This document shows positions 6,926 through 13,079 of a DNA stretch of 13,079 nt, in pieces (within the stretch, counting starts at the first letter, position 1; each line of letters opens with the position of its first letter). Made by a program: the position numbers and the translations under genes. The stretch is taken from the NCBI GenBank assembly GCA_021157745.1, contig JAGGWA010000096.1, positions 1 through 13,079 on the forward strand. The letters are read 5' to 3'. The stretch comes from Thermoplasmata archaeon (lineage in GTDB: Archaea; Thermoplasmatota; E2; UBA202; JdFR-43). The notes below the pieces were generated by a model. It was given only the letters and a program-made list of their open reading frames with translations, was not told the origin of the DNA and did not search any database.

Positions 6926-8277
6926 CTATACCTTTGTTAACATTACCTCTCCTTCTATTCCATCATACATTTCAGGATGCTGCGGTTTTATCGCATATTC
7001 GGTTGTTCTTGGAGCAGCATAGGTGAAGGCTTCCTCTGCAGAGATCTCATTGTTTCTTGAATATCCATCTATTCCATCTGCACTTCCACGCAGACCCTGA
7101 ATGAAGTAGTATGAAAATATCCCGCTGTTTAACTTTCTACTACCATATGATGCCTCTTTCATCAGGGATGATGCTATGATTATTCTTCCATCTCTCGTTA
7201 TGTTTGTCGGAGCCTCTATAAAGCCACCAGAGTTACAGGAATCAAATATGAAGATCTGTTTCTGAGAGTACATGACCTCTCCAAAGTAGTGTTCAAAATC
7301 AGTAGCGCCGACATTCTTTCCATCAACTGTATGTATTGCAGCATATTTTGGCTTGTAATCTGGAGGGTCTTTGAGCACTCCTCCATGTCCAGAATAATAG
7401 AAGAGCACTATATCATCCATGTCTTCTTTGGATGCAATTTGCTCAAATGCATTCAAAACATCGCTTCTTGTTGCATTTATAACAAGGCTGACATGCCATC
7501 CACTCTCGGATAGCAAAGTAGCCATCTGGTTTGCATCGTTTATAGGGCCAACGAGAGTACCGCTTGAATAATGCGCGTTTCCAATAACGAGAGCATATCT
7601 CTCCTCAACCCCATCTGGTTCATTTCCATTGTATTCGCCATATGTTTCAAAGCATAAATCCTGGCTAAGTTCATTCCATTTTCCATTCTCATAGACATAG
7701 GCTGAACCACGCTTGTATGGATCATTGTCACCATAGTATATCCTGTAATAGTGTCTATCATCTCCCCATTCACCATACATTTTTATGATTATGTAATACT
7801 GCCTGTCAAATCTCAGATTGCATTCAGACTTGCTTAAATCAAAATATATCCATTTTTTGTTCAGCACATCCTTTGCATTTATGGCAATGGAAGCAACATC
7901 ATCTCCATCCAAGCTATTTCTGAAAGAAACTCTGAGCTTTCCAATTTTCCATGATGATAATGAGGGAAATAAATTTAGCAGCAGTCTTTCAAAAATGGTA
8001 ATTCAACGCTTACAAGCAATTTCATTCCATCCAGCCTCAAATATTTTTGATGCATGAATGATTGAGCATATGATTTTCCTCCATACAACTTGAAGAAGCC
8101 ATTTTCATTATGCTGGCTCTGATCAATCCCTCCCATCGTCGCTTTCCTTTCCCTATTCTCATTTCTGAGTGAATTTTTTGCTGCCGTAAAAAAATTTGTT
8201 TTCTCATGAGAAATTTCCGTGGGCATTATAGCAGGGAGTAAAAACAGCAGAGCCATTGCAATTGCAATATACTTCAT
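6926..8277 (-). CDS. Secreted caspase-like cysteine peptidase (C14/metacaspase fold), disrupted by a one-base frameshift
   Basis: Two frames combine into a protein of about 450 residues. The first (8277 to about 7993) has a signal peptide, MKYIAIAMALLFLLPAIMP, then the start of a beta-sandwich domain (YGGKSYAQSFM, LRLDGMKLLVSVELPF). The second continues this domain (KIGKLRVSFRN, WIYFDLS, YYIIIKMYGEW, ending LCFETYGEY). From about residue 200 (numbering after repair) a caspase domain follows: ERYALVIGNAHY, INDANQMATLL, FYYSGHGG with catalytic His298, and FIFDSCNSGGF with catalytic Cys348. Both dyad residues are present. Adding one T to the T5 run at 7991-7995 (minus strand reading) rejoins the frames; otherwise translation ends at 7975 after 100 residues. 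The ATG at 8277 has GAGG about 8-10 bases upstream. The alternative start TTG at 7912 would cut through the sandwich domain and lose the signal peptide. Target proteins are unknown. Confidence 0.82.
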
Positions 8278-8308
8278 TCCATCGCCTCTTCATAATTAAT
8301 TTTTTATG

Positions 8309-8318
8309 TTATATAAAA
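8309..8318 (-). promoter_or_regulatory. TATA element for the caspase-like gene
   Basis: The minus strand reads TTTTATATAA here, about 36 bases before the ATG at 8277. The predicted transcript start is near 8287, leaving a short leader that would hold the GAGG at 8285-8288. This contrasts with the apparently leaderless neighbours. Confidence 0.45.
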
Positions 8319-8353
8319 CTTATGAAAGCAATATGCTGGGCAACGGATAACAA

Positions 8354-8361
8354 TTTAAAAT
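8354..8361 (+). promoter_or_regulatory. TATA-like element for the Mut7-C gene
   Basis: TTTAAAAT is centred about 23 bases before the GTG at 8380, consistent with a leaderless transcript. It supports that GTG as the start over any later ATG. The whole spacer 8278-8379 otherwise holds only this and the divergent TATA at 8309-8318. Confidence 0.45.
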
Positions 8362-8379
8362 CATGCAAAATAAACTTTT

Positions 8380-8832
8380 GTGAAATTCATATGCGATGAA
8401 ATGCTTGGAAGCATGGCAAAATGGTTACGCATTCTTGGATATGATGCAAAATATGTTAAGGATATGGAAGATGAAGAAATAGCGAGAATAGCGAGGGAAG
8501 AAAAAAGAATTTTGCTTACAAGAGATAAAAAACTTGCTTCAAAATGCAAAAATTCTGTTTATCTTGAGAATAATGGGTTGAGGGAGCAACTTAAAAAATT
8601 GATTAAAGAGATTGGCTTGGAAATAAACGAAAAGAATTTGCTTACAAGATGCATAATATGTAATGAAAGGGTCGAAAAAATTGAAAAGGAAAAAGTTAGG
8701 GGAAAAGTTCCAGAGCATGTTTATGAAAACCATGATGAATTTTATATATGTCCAAAATGCAAGAGAATATACTGGATTGGAACCCATTTTGAAAACATGA
8801 AAAAATTTATAGAAAGCATAAAATTAAATTAA
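8380..8832 (+). CDS. Mut7-C domain protein (predicted PIN-like ribonuclease with zinc ribbon)
   Basis: The 150-residue product begins at a GTG with the family signature MKFICDEMLGSMAKWLRILGY (Asp6 and Glu7 are likely metal ligands). It continues through ILLTRDKKL (Asp49), the second acidic site of the PIN-like fold. A C-terminal zinc ribbon is formed by Cys91/Cys94 (RCIICNERV) and Cys124/Cys127 (YICPKCKRIYWIGTHF). This is the full DUF82/Mut7-C architecture at normal length. The family is predicted to be an RNase because of its PIN-like fold and the C-terminal domain of the metazoan exonuclease Mut-7; its archaeal substrate is unknown. The secreted beta-helix protein begins 17 bases after its stop, but the two functions seem unrelated. 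Confidence 0.88.
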   Translation: MKFICDEMLGSMAKWLRILGYDAKYVKDMEDEEIARIAREEKRILLTRDKKLASKCKNSVYLENNGLREQLKKLIKEIGLEINEKNLLTRCIICNERVEKIEKEKVRGKVPEHVYENHDEFYICPKCKRIYWIGTHFENMKKFIESIKLN

Positions 8833-8849
8833 GCTCTTAATATACATTT

Positions 8850-11144
8850 ATGAAAAAGATTTTCATCATTTTCATGGGCTTGGCTTTTATAATAAATTTT
8901 TCAGGCTATAGCAGAGAAAGCACAATAGTTGTTCATGAAGGGGAGAGCATACAAGATGCAATAAATTCTGCCATGCCAGGAGATAAAATAATTATAGAGG
9001 GCACTTTCCATGAAAGTGTTGTTGTGAACAAAAGCGTTATTATAGAAGGAAGAAATGCAGTAGTTTATGGAACAGATGGAAGCGTTTTTAATATAACAGC
9101 CAATGCCATCCTAAGAAATTTATCTATAGCTCGTTCAGATGCAAGTCATGCTGTTGTTTATGCTGAAGGAAATGCTGTTATAGAGAGATGTAACATAAGC
9201 CATGGAAGGTATGGAATTGTGGCAAAGAATGGAATAACGGTGTATGCATGCAATGTGAGCGAAGCCGGAGGCGGAATCGTAATCAAAAATGATAGCGTTA
9301 TTTCTTCATGCAGCTTTTACAAATGTGGTATTGCCATACAATGTTATGGCGACAATAATCAAATTTTTGGAGACAACGCCCACTATTGCGGCGTCGCCCT
9401 GTATATGGAGAATGCTTCTCATAATATTATCGAAGAATGCCATTTCTATAAAAATAACAATAATGAATGTGGTATTTTCATGCTTTCCTCACATTATAAT
9501 GAAATCAGGAAATGCGATATAAGCTATGTTAGCTTTGGAATAAGAATGATGAGATGCAATGGAAATGTTATTGAGCAAACAAATTTGCATGATATGAGAT
9601 ATGGTGTGGAATATGAAGATTGCAACGATTGCTATATTTATCGTTCCTCCCTCTATAACAATAGATTTGGAATCGAGGTAACGAGATGCAGAGGAATGCG
9701 ATTCAATTACAATGATTTGGAAAATAAAATGTATAATTTACATGCAAAATTTTCGTATTGCGATGCGCGCCACAATTACTGGGGTAGCATTTTCCCATCA
9801 AAAATAAAAAATGAGGGAAGCATCGTTCTAACAATGCCATGGCTGATAAAGCCAATTCACGGTATAAAAAAGGAGAGAAATGATGAAATAGAAAAAAGTA
9901 TGGAAGAAAAGAGATATATCATTCCAAAACATGAGTTCAAAGAGGTTAGTGTTGCTGATTTCGACCCATTGGTGGATATAAAAGTAGCATTCATTGTAAA
10001 GAGGGTGAGAAGTTTCGATATGCAGAAATATAAGGTGGGGATAAGCATAGATGGAAAAGAAAATGAAAGTGTTTTTGAAAATGATATTCAACCAAACTGG
10101 AAAGTCGTTCAGAACGTTGATGATTCAAAGCAAATTGCGGAGATAAAAATAAAAATTGGCAGGGAAGAAAAGCAAATTCATTATGATTTGGCTACTGGAA
10201 ATTGGTATGGTGATGACTGGCTTGGCGACGAGAATGGCTATGGCCATATTTTATTCAAAAAATACGAGATATGGTTTGATGTAACATACAATGATTACGA
10301 TGGCGATGGATTAACATACTGGGAAGAAGAAAACATATATCATACGAGTCCATATATAAACAATTCAATGGATGACGTTGACAAAGATGGCATTCCATTC
10401 TGGTGGGAAGACAAGTATGGCTTGAATCCTTTAAAGTCCGATAATGCATCAATAGACTATGACAAAGATGGCTTAACGACTCTGCAGGAATATTATATGG
10501 CTTCAAATCTTTCTGATCCATTTGCAAAGGACATTTTTCTTGAAATAGACTACATGCATGACTACAAGCCTTCTCAAACAAGCGTTGAATTACTTTGCAA
10601 TGCATTCGCTTTACACAACATAACACTACATGTATTCATCGACGATGAGCTACCATTGAAAGATCGTTTATACTATGATGATCTGAAAGACATATACTGG
10701 AAATATTTTCTGGATGGAAACATAGACAGCATAAAACACGGAGTGTTTCATTACGAGGTGATGGGCAAATACAGCTCCATCCCGCGAGGCGGCCACGCCT
10801 TCGTCGGCTGGGATAATCTTGATTCTTTTGTGCTTGGAGGAGCCTATATAAACAAATGGCGTGTTGGGGAGGCGAGAAAGGTGGCATATGCGAGCCTTTC
10901 GATGCATGAGCTTGGTCATACACTTGGCTTGTTCGAATATACCTTTCCTGGCATAGATAATGAAAGCTGCAATGCTCCTTGGATGCGAGGCTACTGGATA
11001 TATCGCAATTACAAAAGCTGCTTGAATTACCGCTACGCTTTCCAGCTTGTTGACTATTCTGACGGCAGACATGGCAGAAATGATTTTGATGACTGGGATA
11101 ACATTGATTTAACCTTCTTCAAGAATTCATATTATTATCCTTAA
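8850..11144 (+). CDS. Secreted beta-helix / calcium-repeat / HExxH metalloprotease fusion protein
   Basis: This 764-residue protein starts with a signal peptide (MKKIFIIFMGLAFIINFSGY). Residues about 25-312 form a right-handed parallel beta-helix of NosD type, with short N/I/G-rich rungs (IERCNISHGRYGIV, NVIEQTNLHDMRYGVEYED) and the typical closing HNYWGS at 308. A beta-rich linker follows. Residues about 480-560 hold three Asp-rich calcium loops like those of thrombospondin type 3 repeats: DYDGDG (482), DVDKDG (509) and DYDKDG (536). The C-terminal domain carries the zinc motif SMHELGHTLGLFE, with His686, Glu687 (general base) and His690. The position of the usual third metzincin ligand is Glu696, and the expected Met-turn is SCLNY with Leu725. 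It may bind surface polysaccharide through the helix and cleave protein through the metalloprotease (inference). A TATA-like A/T tract lies in the end of the preceding gene, about 26 bases before the ATG. Confidence 0.85.
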   Translation: MKKIFIIFMGLAFIINFSGYSRESTIVVHEGESIQDAINSAMPGDKIIIEGTFHESVVVNKSVIIEGRNAVVYGTDGSVFNITANAILRNLSIARSDASHAVVYAEGNAVIERCNISHGRYGIVAKNGITVYACNVSEAGGGIVIKNDSVISSCSFYKCGIAIQCYGDNNQIFGDNAHYCGVALYMENASHNIIEECHFYKNNNNECGIFMLSSHYNEIRKCDISYVSFGIRMMRCNGNVIEQTNLHDMRYGVEYEDCNDCYIYRSSLYNNRFGIEVTRCRGMRFNYNDLENKMYNLHAKFSYCDARHNYWGSIFPSKIKNEGSIVLTMPWLIKPIHGIKKERNDEIEKSMEEKRYIIPKHEFKEVSVADFDPLVDIKVAFIVKRVRSFDMQKYKVGISIDGKENESVFENDIQPNWKVVQNVDDSKQIAEIKIKIGREEKQIHYDLATGNWYGDDWLGDENGYGHILFKKYEIWFDVTYNDYDGDGLTYWEEENIYHTSPYINNSMDDVDKDGIPFWWEDKYGLNPLKSDNASIDYDKDGLTTLQEYYMASNLSDPFAKDIFLEIDYMHDYKPSQTSVELLCNAFALHNITLHVFIDDELPLKDRLYYDDLKDIYWKYFLDGNIDSIKHGVFHYEVMGKYSSIPRGGHAFVGWDNLDSFVLGGAYINKWRVGEARKVAYASLSMHELGHTLGLFEYTFPGIDNESCNAPWMRGYWIYRNYKSCLNYRYAFQLVDYSDGRHGRNDFDDWDNIDLTFFKNSYYYP

Positions 11145-11220
11145 ACAGAGTTTGAAAGGTTAGAACAAATTTGTCATACTCCAAAAATATGCTTTTTCAA
11201 ATGCGCCATAATAAAGTGTT
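11145..11220. other. Short spacer between convergent genes
   Basis: These 76 bases separate the stops of the fusion protease and the PKD protein. I see only short T tracts (for example CTTTTTC near 11192), with no strong hairpin and no small gene. A T-rich archaeal terminator could be here but nothing decides it. Confidence 0.3.
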
Positions 11221-12375
11221 TCAGATGTTTATTGTTATAACACTTTCCTCAACGCTATCTTTATTGCCTGCATTGTCATAGGCAACTATTTTTATATCTC
11301 TTACTCCTATAGCCTTTTCATTCCACTCCCATGAGTATGGCTGTTCTTCATCCTTAAATTTCAATTGACCATCTATGTAAAAATCAACATGAGCCACACC
11401 AGATAGGGCATCTGTTGCAACCGCATCTATGCTAACATTTCCTATAATTATAGTATACTGCAAGTCCATCAACTTTCTACCGAATAAATACATACCTTTC
11501 AATGGGCTGGTGATTTTTAGAACAGGAGGGCTTTTATCAACTTTTATCCTCGCTTCATTCATTCTTTCAATATTTCCTGCTTTATCTGCAGAATAGTAGA
11601 TGAAACTGTGGTTTCCTTCGCCAACCTTTACCTCTCCATCGTATTCATGCAACTTGCCATCTATAATGTAATATGTTTCGTCTACACCAGAAAGCTCATC
11701 CTTTGCAAAAAGGGTTACATTGACATCCTCATTATACCATCCATGTGTGGCGTTTTTATTAACAAAAAATTTGGTTGCAGGTGCAGTATAATCAATTTTC
11801 AATGCAATTGCACTGTCATTTATGTTTCCACTTTTGTCCATTGCATAGAAATAAATGAAGTGATTCCCCTCATTATTTATGTAAATTGCTCCACTATAAT
11901 TTTTCCATGTACCATTATCAATTCTATATCTAATTTCTTTGATTCCAGACAAGGAATCTTTTGCATCGATTTCGATTTTAACCCTGCTTATGTGCCATCC
12001 ATTTTTCCCATTTGGTGATGCGCCCTCATATTTCAATGAAGGTGGCGAGCTATCCACAGTAACATTTTTACATATGGTTGAATTTATACCATTGTTATCC
12101 AAGACTTTTAGACAGACGAGATATATTCCCTCTTTTTCATAAGAATGATTTACTACCATGCCATATCCAATGCTTCCATCTCCAAAATACCAGGTGTAAT
12201 TAACAATGCTGCCATTAACGCTATAACTCAAACTTGCATTGAATGTTACGTTTTCATTTACTTTGGGCCACTCTGGAAAAAAAGTAAAATTTGCATATGG
12301 TTCGCTTTCATTCGCAAATGCCATATTTGATAGAATTATAGCAATCATTGCAATAAATGCAAATTCTTTTCTCAT
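11221..12375 (-). CDS. Secreted PKD and Ig-like repeat surface protein
   Basis: This 384-residue protein opens with a signal peptide (MRKEFAFIAMIAIILSNMAFA). A PKD domain follows at residues about 25-108, with the motif NYTWYFGDGS and the closing strand YLVCLKVLDNNG. Then come two tandem Ig-like repeats, about 120-195 and 208-282. Each has GW, then an A-K-D-x-L-S-G-[IV] core, an I-D-G turn, an E-G-N-H strand and D-K-[SA]-G-N-I. A third, more distant Ig-like domain ends the protein (ATDALSGVAHVDFYIDG, VAYDNAGNKD). There is no catalytic motif and no C-terminal membrane segment or sorting signal. Such domains act as spacers or binding modules at the archaeal cell surface; the partner is unknown. 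It lies convergent to the fusion protease and upstream of the rRNA promoter, transcribed away from it. Confidence 0.85.
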   Translation of the reverse strand: MRKEFAFIAMIAIILSNMAFANESEPYANFTFFPEWPKVNENVTFNASLSYSVNGSIVNYTWYFGDGSIGYGMVVNHSYEKEGIYLVCLKVLDNNGINSTICKNVTVDSSPPSLKYEGASPNGKNGWHISRVKIEIDAKDSLSGIKEIRYRIDNGTWKNYSGAIYINNEGNHFIYFYAMDKSGNINDSAIALKIDYTAPATKFFVNKNATHGWYNEDVNVTLFAKDELSGVDETYYIIDGKLHEYDGEVKVGEGNHSFIYYSADKAGNIERMNEARIKVDKSPPVLKITSPLKGMYLFGRKLMDLQYTIIIGNVSIDAVATDALSGVAHVDFYIDGQLKFKDEEQPYSWEWNEKAIGVRDIKIVAYDNAGNKDSVEESVITINI

Positions 12376-12540
12376 GCGGATATTATCCTTTCCTCTTTTT
12401 TATGTTTTTTGGTATTGGATGCTGCGAAACAAGTAAATTGCTGTTTTTGTTAGGCAGTGCTTCATAAAAAGTTTGCCGGAACCTGTTTATTTAAATAAGC
12501 GAAATAATATCCGTACTCAACAACCATCAACCACCACCAA
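12376..12540. promoter_or_regulatory. Intergenic region between the PKD gene and the rRNA promoter, with TATA and inverted repeats
   Basis: The minus strand reads ACATAAAAAAG at 12396-12406, about 26 bases before the PKD gene start. Between that TATA and the start lies the perfect inverted repeat GGATATTATCC (12378-12388), placed where a repressor would act. The ten bases CGGATATTAT (12377-12386) recur in inverse orientation as ATAATATCCG (12504-12513), some 35 bases before the rRNA TATA. A 12-base palindrome TTATTTAAATAA lies at 12487-12498. No gene is visible in this stretch. Confidence 0.45.
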
Positions 12541-12544
12541 AATT

Positions 12545-12552
12545 TTTATATA
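12545..12552 (+). promoter_or_regulatory. rRNA promoter TATA box
   Basis: TTTATATA, preceded by an A-rich CCAAAATT stretch that could act as the TFB recognition element, is the strongest TATA box in the window. It predicts a transcript start near 12574, immediately before the first leader hairpin and about 170 bases before mature 16S. Confidence 0.7.
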
Positions 12553-12573
12553 TGCTGGCATATTATGGGTTTT

Positions 12574-12744
12574 GGTCAGACCCAAGCTTCCGGCCACTCC
12601 TGATTGAATGAGGGAGTTTCTTCCGCTTGGGTCTATAGAGTGGAGATTCGAGAAAACTACCCGTTTAAGGGTAGGCTATCTCGAATCTGACATACGCAGA
12701 AGCATTGGCTATGGTAAAGCTTGATGGAGGAGCGACCGTATTCC
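12574..12744 (+). other. Pre-16S rRNA leader with two long hairpins
   Basis: Hairpin 1 is closed by AGACCCAAGC (12578-12587) and GCTTGGGTCT (12625-12634), ten perfect pairs, and can extend inside with ACTCCT against AGGGAGT. Hairpin 2 is closed by AGATTCGAGA (12644-12653) and TCTCGAATCT (12679-12688), ten perfect pairs. It also has an inner stem CTACCC/GGGTAG separated by an AAA/GCTA internal loop. Archaeal pre-rRNA leaders commonly hold structures used in processing; the bulge-helix-bulge formed with the 3' trailer cannot be checked, because the trailer is outside the window. Confidence 0.65.
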
Positions 12745-13079
12745 AACACCGGTTGATCCTGCCGGAGGCCACTGCTATCGGAGTCCGACTAAGCCATGCG
12801 AGTCCAGGTGCTTCGGCACCGGCGGACGGCTCAGTAACACGTGGACAACCTGCCCTCGGGAGGGGGATAACCCCGGGAAACTGGGAATAAACCCCCATAG
12901 GTCATGGAGGCTGGAAGGCGCCATGACCGAAATTCCGCAAGGAGCCCGAGGATGGGTCTGCGGCCTATCAGGTTGTAGTGGGGGTAACGGCCCCACTAGC
13001 CTACGACGGGTACGGGCCCTGAGGGGGGGAGCCGGGAGATGGAGTGTGAGAAAGGAGTAAAGGAGTTAGGGGGGGAGGG
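12745..13079 (+). rRNA. 16S ribosomal RNA, 5' part only
   Basis: The archaeal 16S start CCGGTTGATCCTGCCGGAGG begins at 12749, so the mature 5' end is near 12745. It continues with conserved archaeal segments: GACTAAGCCATGCGAGTC, the V1 hairpin GGTGC-TTCG-GCACC, CGGACGGCTCAGTAACACG, AACCCCGGGAAACTGGG and CCTACGACGGGTACGGGCC. No 3' end, 23S or tRNA is in view. After about 13023 the sequence departs from the universally conserved GGACACTGAGACACGG region, and C is absent from about 13033 onward, so the final stretch should not be used for phylogeny. Confidence 0.95.

Noticed and set aside
7985..8000. Transcriptional slippage at the T5 run in the caspase-like gene
   Set aside because: Five T residues are shorter than runs usually needed for efficient slippage, and the heptamer is not a standard frameshift site.
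9100..9780. Possible tandem DNA repeats or CRISPR-like units in the beta-helix region
   Set aside because: The repetition is in protein rungs only; there are no near-identical DNA units or regular spacers. No CRISPR array, insertion sequence or tRNA gene is seen anywhere in the window.
11608..12018. 136-codon open frame antisense to the PKD protein
   Set aside because: It is a Cys- and Ile-rich shadow of the repeat-bearing gene on the other strand, without promoter or domain.
12600..12730. Box C/D-like sequences (CTGA, TGATGG) in the rRNA leader
   Set aside because: They are in the wrong order and spacing for a C/D RNA and lack matching D'/C' boxes.
12665..12996. Several short open frames on both strands near the right end
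   Set aside because: They lie in the pre-16S leader and 16S rRNA; their arginine- and proline-rich translations come from rRNA sequence.

Overview
The window looks like archaeal chromosome, most probably from a peptide-degrading member of the Thermoplasmata or a related euryarchaeal lineage. The reasons are: a 16S rRNA 5' end of archaeal type at the right edge (CCGGTTGATCCTG, with a TTCG-capped V1 hairpin); leaderless genes with TATA elements centred about 23-27 bases before the start codon; an archaeal-type asparagine synthetase related to AsnRS; an MCT-1-like PUA protein; and a Mut7-C/zinc-ribbon protein. Protein genes are AT-rich while the rRNA is visibly GC-rich, a contrast that is common in thermophiles. 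The exact lineage cannot be settled from about 280 good bases of 16S.

Layout from left to right. (1) 1-1284, minus: 5' part of a secreted gingipain-type (C25) cysteine protease, cut by the window edge. (2) 1335-1775, minus: an Lrp/AsnC regulator, divergent from (3) 1878-2794, plus: an archaeal asparagine synthetase (AsnRS paralogue) that carries a one-base frameshift. (4) 3678-5078 and 2791-3672, minus: a glcD-glcF type flavin plus iron-sulfur 2-hydroxyacid dehydrogenase operon. (5) 5124-5600, plus: a PUA-domain protein divergent from glcD. (6) 5634-6923, plus: asparaginyl-tRNA synthetase. (7) 6926-8277, minus: a secreted caspase-like (C14) protein, also carrying a one-base frameshift. (8) 8380-8832, plus: Mut7-C domain protein. 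(9) 8850-11144, plus: a large secreted beta-helix / calcium-repeat / zinc-metalloprotease fusion. (10) 11221-12375, minus: a secreted PKD and Ig-like repeat protein. (11) about 12539-13079, plus: rRNA promoter, structured leader with two strong hairpins, and the start of 16S rRNA.

Two themes link the genes. The first is asparagine: a regulator of the AsnC family faces an asparagine synthetase, and AsnRS lies 3 kb away, so the cell would make free Asn and charge tRNA-Asn directly. The second is extracellular protein breakdown: three unrelated secreted protease families (C25, C14, HExxH metalloprotease) plus a surface-type PKD/Ig protein occur within 13 kb. This fits what is known of sediment and vent Thermoplasmata that live on detrital protein. 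The GlcDF dehydrogenase would oxidise 2-hydroxyacids, possibly from amino-acid fermentation (inference).

Quality warning. The last 45-60 bases depart from the universally conserved 16S sequence in a way that removes nearly every C, which looks like base-calling failure at a contig end. Both frameshifts are repaired by adding one T in a T run, so sequencing error should be excluded before calling either gene a pseudogene.
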